A program made the position numbers and the translations under genes. From an uncultured Veillonella sp. (lineage in GTDB: Bacteria > Bacillota > Negativicutes > Veillonellales > Veillonellaceae), in NCBI GenBank assembly GCA_900766125.1, contig CAAFUD010000202.1, positions 1 to 5,665 on the forward strand: a stretch of 5,665 nt of DNA, given 5' to 3'. Numbering within the stretch: position 1 is the stretch's first letter; each line of letters opens with the position of its first letter. The notes beneath the pieces are model-generated. The model made no database searches and was not told the DNA's origin. It saw only the letters and a program-made list of their open reading frames with translations. Positions 1-4,913 of the stretch are shown in pieces.

Positions 1-1
1 G

Positions 2-955
2 GATATTAATATACCTATAGAAATTGGTGAGTATAGTGAGCATACACCTTTAGAATTAGCTCTTGTTATGTGTTGCTTGCCAAGTATTCAATGGTTAGTG
101 GAGAATGGCGCTGATCTTAACGATGAGGAAAATCCAAGTTTCTTATTAGCTGTACGGTTTGGTAATAAAGAGATTATCGACTATGTTGTGACTCATGGTG
201 CTAATGTTCACGCCTTGAACCGTGTGAAAGTAGATGCCTTTCAAGCTGCCCTATATGGCAAAAAATATGAGAACCTACAGCTTATTCATGACTTAGGCCA
301 TACTGTACAGAAATATGGCGGTAAAGCTTTCAGAAATGCCATTACAGAGAAAAATTATGAGGTTCTAGATTTCTTTATTCGTAATGGTGTAGATATTAAC
401 TACAATAAGCCTGATTCTGTGTATCCCTTTAAGCCAACCCCATTGTGTGTAGCAGCACGGTATGTGGATTTAAAAATGTGTAAGTATTTGGTAGAACATG
501 GCGCTGATGTGACCATCACAGAAAAGGATGGTATGCGTCCCTATAGCATTGCTATTGAAAAGGGCGATATGGAAATGGCAGAGTATTTTAAATCATTAGA
601 GCCTGCTGAGTTCCATGATATACAAAATAAAATGGATCAATTAAAGCCATTTAAACTACCAAAGGCGTTAGTATCGTTTTTAGAGGGAGATACTCTCTAT
701 TTTGAATTGCCAGACTCTGATTTTATATCTATAGAGTTCTTCTCACTTACTGATACGATTCCATTTAAATTAGGTCGTCGTAATGTATTACGTTTATCTA
801 AAGAACTAGGTGAGTATAACGATTATCAAATTGTTTGGGACCCTAAAAGTAAAAAGATTTCTTGTTATGATGTAGAACATCAAGAACTGCGAGAGCTTTG
901 TAAATTTGATGAGTTTATGTCCGATATGGCAGGTCAATTAGAAACATTATTTTAG
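2..955 (+). CDS. Ankyrin-repeat protein with SUKH-like C-terminal domain (5' end missing)
   Basis: The reading frame is open from the first full codon at base 2, and those codons already encode ankyrin sequence (HTPLELAL at 41-64). The ATG at 68 is therefore internal and the true start lies upstream. About six ankyrin repeats run to about base 600, with typical endings such as LVENGADLN, VVTHGANVH, FIRNGVDIN and LVEHGADVT. From about 650 to 952 a second domain follows: LPKALVSFLEGD, then IEFFSLTD, VLRLSKELGEY, IVWDP, DVEHQEL and FDEFM. This looks like the SMI1/KNR4 (SUKH) fold; I am fairly but not fully sure. Ankyrin repeats bind protein partners, and both domain types are known as cytoplasmic immunity proteins against polymorphic toxins. 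I see no signal peptide or membrane segment in the visible part. The next gene starts 28 bases downstream, so co-transcription is likely. Confidence 0.85.
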   Translation, partial: DINIPIEIGEYSEHTPLELALVMCCLPSIQWLVENGADLNDEENPSFLLAVRFGNKEIIDYVVTHGANVHALNRVKVDAFQAALYGKKYENLQLIHDLGHTVQKYGGKAFRNAITEKNYEVLDFFIRNGVDINYNKPDSVYPFKPTPLCVAARYVDLKMCKYLVEHGADVTITEKDGMRPYSIAIEKGDMEMAEYFKSLEPAEFHDIQNKMDQLKPFKLPKALVSFLEGDTLYFELPDSDFISIEFFSLTDTIPFKLGRRNVLRLSKELGEYNDYQIVWDPKSKKISCYDVEHQELRELCKFDEFMSDMAGQLETLF

Positions 956-983
956 GGTATATCGTAAAGGAGAGACAATACAT

Positions 984-1403
984 ATGACAGATACATTTGA
1001 GAAAACATATACGGATTGGTCCATTGATGTAGGCACCTATAAATATGAAGGTATTACACTGAATGAAGTTGAACAAAATCTGTATGCTATTGAGGACCAA
1101 GAGCAAGACTTTGTAGTTATTTCTCCATCAAAGGCAATCTCCATAGATAATAAACTATATAACTTTGTACAGGTTTGTAGTGATCAAGATACCGATTTAT
1201 TACATATAGAGCTTAGTGTAACTAATGATGGTGAGCAGGGTGCTATCATATATGGTAAAAATGAGCTGGGCCATCAAGAGGTATTACAGATAATAGAAGA
1301 TTTTATCGCACATCATAAGGTTTCATCATTAGATAGTTGGGAAATCGTGTTAGATTTAAGACCGAAGATGGAAAGCTATGTAAAGGGGACAAACGATGAC
1401 TGA
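984..1403 (+). CDS. Small acidic protein of unknown function, possible immunity protein
   Basis: This 139-residue protein is not one I can name. A strong ribosome site, AAAGGAGAG at 966-974, lies 11 bases before the ATG (counted from the end of GGAG) and fixes the start. The protein is acidic, with about 28 Asp/Glu against 9 Lys/Arg by hand count, and has no membrane segment or signal peptide. Visible blocks are DWSIDV near residue 11, YEGITLNEVEQNLYAI at 21-36, DFVVISPSKAI at 42-52, FVQV at 61-64 and a late SWEIVLDL near 118. The order of a tryptophan-led strand, a helix, a DFVVI strand and an FVQV strand, followed by a helical stretch and a final strand, resembles small immunity-like proteins. 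That is a pattern impression, not a family assignment. Its stop codon is directly followed, in the same frame, by the relic at 1404-1466. Confidence 0.8.
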   Translation: MTDTFEKTYTDWSIDVGTYKYEGITLNEVEQNLYAIEDQEQDFVVISPSKAISIDNKLYNFVQVCSDQDTDLLHIELSVTNDGEQGAIIYGKNELGHQEVLQIIEDFIAHHKVSSLDSWEIVLDLRPKMESYVKGTNDD

Positions 1404-1466
1404 TCCTGCAATATATTTTGGGATTATGAATTCAAAGATTTACATTACTTTGCCATAGATAGATGA
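1404..1466 (+). pseudogene. 3' remnant of a paralogue of the 3714-4085 gene
   Basis: Read in the frame that starts right after the stop of the preceding gene, these bases encode CNIFWDYEFKDLHYFAIDR and a TGA stop. The end of the 3714-4085 protein is CFEFWDDEFEDLNYFAIDG and TGA. The two align without gaps, with 13 of 19 residues and about 46 of 60 bases identical by hand count. The six bases after the stop (TATATT) also match. There is no start codon or ribosome site of its own, and nothing homologous remains upstream because the intact 984-1403 gene takes its place. I read this as the scar of a lost duplicate gene. A short chance match is unlikely given the ungapped alignment through the stop codon. 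The rest of the gap, 1467-1514, holds only the ribosome site of the next gene and a weak match described in the findings. Confidence 0.7.
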
Positions 1467-1514
1467 TATATTTTCTAAAGATTAAGTTACTACAAATAGT
1501 ATACGGAGCCCATT

Positions 1515-1985
1515 ATGTTATATTCACCGAATAACCTTTTGTATAAGTATATTCGCTATCGATTTAGACGGATTCAGATAGAATGTAATATGGTATACGA
1601 TGTAACGCCAGAGGAAGAAGATGAGATTTGCTGTAATCTGTTAAAACAGAGAGCGAAGATATTGATTCCAGTTGGCATAGTATATTGTTTGATCTTTGCT
1701 GTAAGTTTCGTTTGGCTATTAGGAACAAGTGAGGAATTGAACCCATTAATGCAATGGGAAGTAAGAGTTATTGACTATGTTATACCATTTTTAAATACCA
1801 TTAATTTTAAGTGGTATGCGTATTCACTGAATTTATTGTGGGCAGCCCTTATATTGGCCCCTGTCGGGATTATTAACGTATCTCCTTATATCATTTTTTC
1901 CTATATTATAGATACCATTTTGATACGGCGTGAGGTGAAAGCTTTAATAAAAAAATATTCTATTGATGACATAAAATGTGGTTAG
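1515..1985 (+). CDS. Small membrane protein with two predicted transmembrane segments
   Basis: This is a 156-residue protein I do not recognise. Two long hydrophobic stretches are visible: about residues 48-70 (LIPVGIVYCLIFAVSFVWLL) and about 102-137, which contains LLWAALILAPVGII and then PYIIFSYIIDTILI. The second is long enough for one membrane span plus a membrane-skimming helix, or two short spans. Positive clusters flank them (KYIRYRFRR at 11-19; RREVKALIKK at 138-147), so both ends are probably cytoplasmic with a short outer loop at about 71-100. There is no cleavable signal peptide. The start is supported by GGAG at 1505-1508, six bases before the ATG; the internal ATG at 1590 has no such site. 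It is the only membrane protein in a run of soluble ones. By position it could protect against a membrane-acting toxin, but nothing in the sequence proves this. Confidence 0.75.
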   Translation: MLYSPNNLLYKYIRYRFRRIQIECNMVYDVTPEEEDEICCNLLKQRAKILIPVGIVYCLIFAVSFVWLLGTSEELNPLMQWEVRVIDYVIPFLNTINFKWYAYSLNLLWAALILAPVGIINVSPYIIFSYIIDTILIRREVKALIKKYSIDDIKCG

Positions 1986-2015
1986 ATTATATCTATTTGG
2001 TTAGGAGAGAGTATT

Positions 2016-3542
2016 ATGAGTCATCTAAAAGATTTCAATTGGACTGGATTTTGGAAAGATACCGATTATGCATTTGAGTCCTATATCGGTAGAGAGGTTA
2101 CCGATGAGGATATTAAGAATGTTGAAGCTGAACTATGCTATACATTGCCTGCAGCATATATTGAACTACTTAAAAACCATAATGGTGGTGTAGTAAATAA
2201 GAATTGTTTTATTAACGATGATGACGATTGTGTATATATAACAGGAATATATGGCATCGATAGAGATAAAAAATACTCTCTTTTAGGTGAGATGGGTAAT
2301 GAATTTTGGATTTCAAAAGTAAAATATCCCCCTATTGGTATCGTTGTAGCCGATACAATTTCCGGAGGTCACGACATGATTTTCCTCGATTATCGTGAGT
2401 GCGGTCCAACCGGTGAACCTAAGGTAGTTCGTGTAGACCAAGAATGTGATTACTCAATTACTCTGTTAGCAGATAACTTTGGTGACTTTATTAAGAACTT
2501 ATATTTCAGTATAGAAGACATTACGGATGAAGAGTTTCAAGAATTAAGTGATGTGGAAAAGGTTAAGCTCCTTAATGAACAAGAGGGTATCGATTTCAAG
2601 CGTGCGATGGAGTTATTAACTAACATAGGTATTGATAATTTGTCGCCTACATTGTTAAGCGCCTTAGGACGTATGTATAACAATACTGGCCGCGCAGCAG
2701 AGGCTATTGATTTATTTGAACGTATCGATGAGGCACATCGCGATTGGTCTTGGTATTATCGTTGTGGCTATGCTCATGGGATGCTAGGGTATGGTAAAAG
2801 CTATGAATCTGAACATGTACAGAAGGCATTACAATTAATAGAAACAGGCATAAAAATGACGAAAGAAGCCCATTTAGATAAACAGCTTGTTTGGTGCTGT
2901 GAAGTGGTAAAATATCACCTATTTAAAATTAAGCCAAAAGAGTACAAGGTGGATTATCCTTTGGTATATGAAACTATTAAGAATGTCTTTGATAAGAAAA
3001 ATAGCAAAGATACTATAGAAGATAAAGTTACTACAGAAGGTAAAGTTACTGGAGATATTAATGAATGCGAAGAAGATAAGTATCCTACATATGATGTAGT
3101 ACATTGGGTATTTAATAAGCAAACATATAGCAGAGAAGAGTTTTCTAAAGAATACCATAAAGAAGTAGAGAAATATGTAGATGATGAAGCAGACGACGAT
3201 AGATTAGAAGAACCGGAAATTCTAGTAACCTATGAAGCTTGGATTGAAAGTACAGACCAACTTTTTGATAATGAACGTGTAACCGATGAAGAACTATTTG
3301 AAGAGGATAAAGAAGATGGTATGTGGCAAGTAGAAATCATGGCTCATCTTGTAGCTGATAATGGTACATATTTTACAAGAGAAGAGTTGCTCTTTAAATT
3401 GCATAATCTAATGGCTAATAAAGAACTAGGTGATCACGTATTCTTTGAAGGTATTGAATACGAAGGCCATGAATGTGAAGGTTACGGGCTTATAGATAAC
3501 GAAGATGGTATACCTGTATTCTATACATGCTGTGGTAGCTAA
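2016..3542 (+). CDS. Three-module protein: SUKH-1 (SMI1/KNR4), TPR-like module, acidic C-terminal module
   Basis: This is a 508-residue cytoplasmic protein; AGGAGAGA at 2003-2010 supports the start. Residues 30-162 are a clear SUKH-1 domain: LPAAYIELLKNHNGG, ITGIYGI, YPPIGIVVADTISGGHD, LDY, CGPTGEP, VVRVDQE and LADNFGDFIKNL. SUKH proteins are known mainly as immunity proteins against nuclease-type polymorphic toxins. Residues 175-322 form a helical TPR-like module (GIDNLS at 205-210, ALGRMYNNTGRAAEAIDLFERID at 216-238, HRDWSWYYRCGYAHG at 241-255, VDYP at 312-315), which recurs in the 4914 gene. A charged linker at 323-360 contains a small repeat. Residues 364-508 form an acidic module (WVFNK, PEILVTYEAWIES, DGMWQVEI, HNLMANKELGDHVFFEG, final CCGS) that recurs as the separate 4205 gene. 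I cannot name the last two modules. The fusion of an immunity domain to extra modules suggests a poly-immunity protein. An intrinsic terminator follows. Confidence 0.9.
   Translation: MSHLKDFNWTGFWKDTDYAFESYIGREVTDEDIKNVEAELCYTLPAAYIELLKNHNGGVVNKNCFINDDDDCVYITGIYGIDRDKKYSLLGEMGNEFWISKVKYPPIGIVVADTISGGHDMIFLDYRECGPTGEPKVVRVDQECDYSITLLADNFGDFIKNLYFSIEDITDEEFQELSDVEKVKLLNEQEGIDFKRAMELLTNIGIDNLSPTLLSALGRMYNNTGRAAEAIDLFERIDEAHRDWSWYYRCGYAHGMLGYGKSYESEHVQKALQLIETGIKMTKEAHLDKQLVWCCEVVKYHLFKIKPKEYKVDYPLVYETIKNVFDKKNSKDTIEDKVTTEGKVTGDINECEEDKYPTYDVVHWVFNKQTYSREEFSKEYHKEVEKYVDDEADDDRLEEPEILVTYEAWIESTDQLFDNERVTDEELFEEDKEDGMWQVEIMAHLVADNGTYFTREELLFKLHNLMANKELGDHVFFEGIEYEGHECEGYGLIDNEDGIPVFYTCCGS
3023..3050 (+). 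repeat. Short direct repeat in the linker of the 2016-3542 gene
   Basis: TAAAGTTACT occurs at 3023-3032 and again at 3041-3050, with an 18-base period, giving KVTTEG then KVTGD in the protein. The period is six codons, so it changes linker length without a frameshift. The 4205 gene is five residues shorter across the corresponding linker, which fits a small duplication here. Confidence 0.6.
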
Positions 3543-3563
3543 CTAATAGATATATAATAGATT

Positions 3564-3590
3564 AGCCCTTCGCTTATGCGAGGGGCTTTT
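3564..3590 (+). terminator. Intrinsic terminator after the SUKH fusion gene
   Basis: AGCCCTTCGC at 3564-3573 pairs with GCGAGGGGCT at 3578-3587 in a 10-base-pair stem with one G-T wobble and a TTAT loop. The stem runs into TTTT at 3587-3590. It lies 22 bases after the stop codon at 3540-3542, so it should end the transcript that covers the upstream genes. Confidence 0.9.
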
Positions 3591-3592
3591 AC

Positions 3593-3613
3593 TATATACT
3601 TAGAAAGTATATA
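3593..3613. repeat. Perfect AT-rich inverted repeat just after the terminator
   Basis: TATATACTT (3593-3601) and AAGTATATA (3605-3613) form a perfect nine-base-pair hairpin with an AGA loop. It starts three bases after the terminator T-run. It may be an operator or a weak back-up terminator; it is also short and AT-rich enough to be incidental. The rest of the 3614-3702 gap shows no gene, only the weak repeats noted in the findings. Confidence 0.5.
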
Positions 3614-3702
3614 CTTCTGTGCTTTGGGCTACGTTATTTTATATGGGCTTCGTGTAAAATATTGAGAAAGAATTTTAGTAATTTTGAAATCGAAGCATTA
3701 AT

Positions 3703-3710
3703 AAGGAGAG
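3703..3710 (+). promoter_or_regulatory. Ribosome site serving two possible starts (ATG 3714 or 3720)
   Basis: AAGGAGAG is a strong Shine-Dalgarno match. From the end of GGAG (3708) it is 5 bases to the ATG at 3714 and 11 bases to the in-frame ATG at 3720. The 984 gene uses an 11-base gap and the 2016 gene an 8-base gap, and the 2016 protein begins ATGAGT, like the second ATG here. Both starts are therefore plausible, differing by two residues. Confidence 0.65.
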
Positions 3711-3713
3711 AGA

Positions 3714-4085
3714 ATGCCTATGAGTGAAAATGAACTCGTATATAATGAGAGATATTGTGATTATAGACTTCTTTATGAAGGCTTAGAATTCTGTTGGGAT
3801 GAGAAACCATCAGGTGATTATTTAGATACTGTAAAAGTTCTTGCCGAAAATTACCATAAAAATATTGATAAGATTGCTGCTTTTATGCTTGAAGACATTC
3901 GAGAACTGTATGATGAATCTATTACTATAGATGATGTGAAAGAACGGATCGGTATCCCTCAAATTGATCCAGAGCTAGGTACTGTAACCTATTGTGAACA
4001 AACCTTTGATTATACGCATATATTTTGCTTTGAATTTTGGGACGATGAGTTTGAAGATTTAAATTACTTTGCTATTGATGGCTGA
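3714..4085 (+). CDS. Small acidic protein of unknown function
   Basis: This 123-residue protein (121 if started at 3720) is not one I can name. It is acidic, with about 31 Asp/Glu against 9 Lys/Arg, and has no membrane segment or signal peptide. Visible blocks are YEGLEFCWDEKPSGDYLDTV at 21-40, a helical stretch LAENYHKNIDKIAAFMLEDI at 43-62, then IGIPQIDPELGTVTY at 79-93, and a C-terminal HIFCFEFWDDEFEDLNYFAIDG. The layout of an N-terminal strand region, helix and C-terminal strand pair ending in AIDG looks like a compact alpha/beta domain. A degraded copy of its last 20 codons sits at 1404-1466, so the gene has been duplicated at this locus. It starts a new unit after the terminator at 3564-3590, and is followed within seven bases by the TPR-module relic. 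An immunity role is possible from context only. Confidence 0.8.
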   Translation: MPMSENELVYNERYCDYRLLYEGLEFCWDEKPSGDYLDTVKVLAENYHKNIDKIAAFMLEDIRELYDESITIDDVKERIGIPQIDPELGTVTYCEQTFDYTHIFCFEFWDDEFEDLNYFAIDG

Positions 4086-4091
4086 TATATT

Positions 4092-4204
4092 GCCATAAAA
4101 ATGGCAAAAGAGCTACTTTAGATACATAGATTAGTTTGGTGTTGTAACGTAGTAGAGTACTATTAACCTCTATTAGTTCAAAGGATGACAAGGAGGATTA
4201 TCCT
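4092..4204 (+). pseudogene. Decayed remnant of the TPR-like module, leading into the 4205 gene
   Basis: Bases 4092-4163 read AIKMAKE, then a disrupted stretch with a TAG stop, then RLVWCCNVVEYY. The 2016-3542 protein at 278-301 reads GIKMTKEAHLDKQLVWCCEVVKYH. With two compensating one-base gaps, about three quarters of the bases match by hand. A TAA stop at 4164-4166 and a net one-base length difference at about 4164-4187 break the frame again. Homology then resumes: 4187-4204 read DKEDYP against YKVDYP at residues 310-315 of the longer protein, with 16 of 17 bases identical (4188-4204 against 2944-2960). The ATG of the 4205 gene replaces the next codon, TTG. The region thus looks like the dead middle of a former gene of the 2016 type. 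Confidence 0.78.
4190..4197 (+). promoter_or_regulatory. Ribosome site of the 4205 gene, apparently derived from coding sequence
   Basis: AAGGAGGA is a near-ideal Shine-Dalgarno sequence, with GGAGG ending 8 bases before the ATG at 4205. It aligns with codons AAG GTG GA(T) at 2946-2953 in the longer homologous gene, where one base differs (GTG against GAG). It therefore seems to have become a ribosome site after the upstream module decayed. Confidence 0.8.
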
Positions 4205-4774
4205 ATGATTTTTGATGCCATAAAAAAACTGTTTAACAAGGATGAGAATACTGAGCAGATTGAATATCTCGGTACTGATAAAGATGGTAATAAAATATAT
4301 GAAGGTTACTATCATGAGTTTAAGGGGATTCCTTGGGTTTTTAATAAAACTACTTATACTAGAGAAGAGTTCGATAAGGCGTTTTATGAATGCTTAGAAG
4401 AGCATAATGTTAATCCTGATACATTACCGCCATTAGTAGAGCCTGAAATTCTTGTAAGCTATGAAGCTTGGATTGAAAGTAAAAGTCAGCTTCATTCTAA
4501 TGAGTACTTATATGAAGACGATGAATTAGAAGAATACGATAAAGAAGACGGTATGTGGCAAGTAGAAATCTATGCTCGCCTAAAAGCAGATAATGGCCAG
4601 TACTTTACTACTGAAGAGATTCTTTTCAAGATACATAACACAATGGCCAATAAAGAGCTCGGTGATCATGTATTCTTTGAAAACCTAGCCTATGATGATC
4701 ACGAATTTGATGCTGACGATGTTTCTGATGATGATGAAGGTACTCCTGTATTTGTCGTATGGCTTGGTAGCTAG
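4205..4774 (+). CDS. Free-standing acidic module, homologous to the C-terminus of the SUKH fusion protein
   Basis: This is a 189-residue protein with a strong ribosome site at 4190-4197. Residues 44-189 match residues 364-508 of the 2016-3542 protein: WVFNK, YTREEFDK, PEILVSYEAWIES, DKEDGMWQVEI, ADNGQYFTTEEILFKIHN, MANKELGDHVFFE, then GTPVF and a final GS. Residues 1-20 (MIFDAIKKLF onward) align with the linker from residue 316 of the longer protein. It is very acidic, about 47 Asp/Glu against 15 Lys/Arg, with Asp/Glu runs at 104-110 and 169-178. No membrane segment or catalytic motif is evident and I cannot name the family. It appears to be a 5'-truncated derivative of a longer fusion gene that acquired its own start. 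Intact length and conserved motifs suggest that it is still functional. Immunity or another binding role is an inference from context. Confidence 0.85.
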   Translation: MIFDAIKKLFNKDENTEQIEYLGTDKDGNKIYEGYYHEFKGIPWVFNKTTYTREEFDKAFYECLEEHNVNPDTLPPLVEPEILVSYEAWIESKSQLHSNEYLYEDDELEEYDKEDGMWQVEIYARLKADNGQYFTTEEILFKIHNTMANKELGDHVFFENLAYDDHEFDADDVSDDDEGTPVFVVWLGS

Positions 4775-4819
4775 TAAATAGCTGTTTTTGTTATAAACTA
4801 TTATTTTAAAATCAGTCAG

Positions 4820-4846
4820 TTATTATTTTGTGCTTATTACTTTGTG
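4820..4846 (+). repeat. Imperfect 13-base direct repeat upstream of the DMP19 gene
   Basis: TTATTATTTTGTG (4820-4832) and TTATTACTTTGTG (4834-4846) match at 12 of 13 bases with a 14-base period, inside the 139-base AT-rich gap between genes. It could be a paired binding site or simple low-complexity drift. Confidence 0.5.
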
Positions 4847-4871
4847 TTGTTTGTTATTATTATGATAAGAT
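4842..4871 (+). promoter_or_regulatory. Weak candidate promoter for the DMP19 gene
   Basis: TTGTGT at 4842-4847 and TAAGAT at 4866-4871 are separated by 18 bases and partly match the -35 and -10 consensus. AT-rich DNA gives many such matches, so this is tentative. No convincing terminator precedes it, so read-through from the 4205 gene is equally possible. Confidence 0.25.
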
Positions 4872-4913
4872 GAGTTCATATACATATTAATGATATGAGG
4901 GGAAGTGTATTGT

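Noticed and set aside
68..70. ATG at 68 as the start of the ankyrin gene
   Set aside because: The 22 codons upstream are open in the same frame and encode part of an ankyrin repeat, with no ribosome site before 68.
915..1106. Minus-strand open frame of 63 codons
   Set aside because: It overlaps two well-supported plus-strand genes, shows no ribosome site or recognisable domain, and has the composition of an antisense shadow.
1590..1592. Internal ATG as the start of the membrane-protein gene
   Set aside because: No Shine-Dalgarno sequence precedes it, whereas GGAG lies six bases before the ATG at 1515.
1564..1746. Minus-strand open frame of 60 codons
   Set aside because: It lies entirely antisense to the membrane-protein gene, whose hydrophobic pattern and start are convincing.
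2919..3158. Minus-strand open frame that looks hydrophobic
   Set aside because: It is antisense to the Lys/Glu-rich linker of the SUKH fusion gene. Reverse-complemented Lys and Glu codons give Phe, Leu and Ile, which explains the apparent membrane character.
4090..4107. Perfect 7-base-pair hairpin TTGCCAT/ATGGCAA as a terminator of the 3714 gene
   Set aside because: No T-run follows it, and the bases align with the TPR-module coding sequence (GGCATAAAAATG in the intact gene), so the symmetry is probably incidental.
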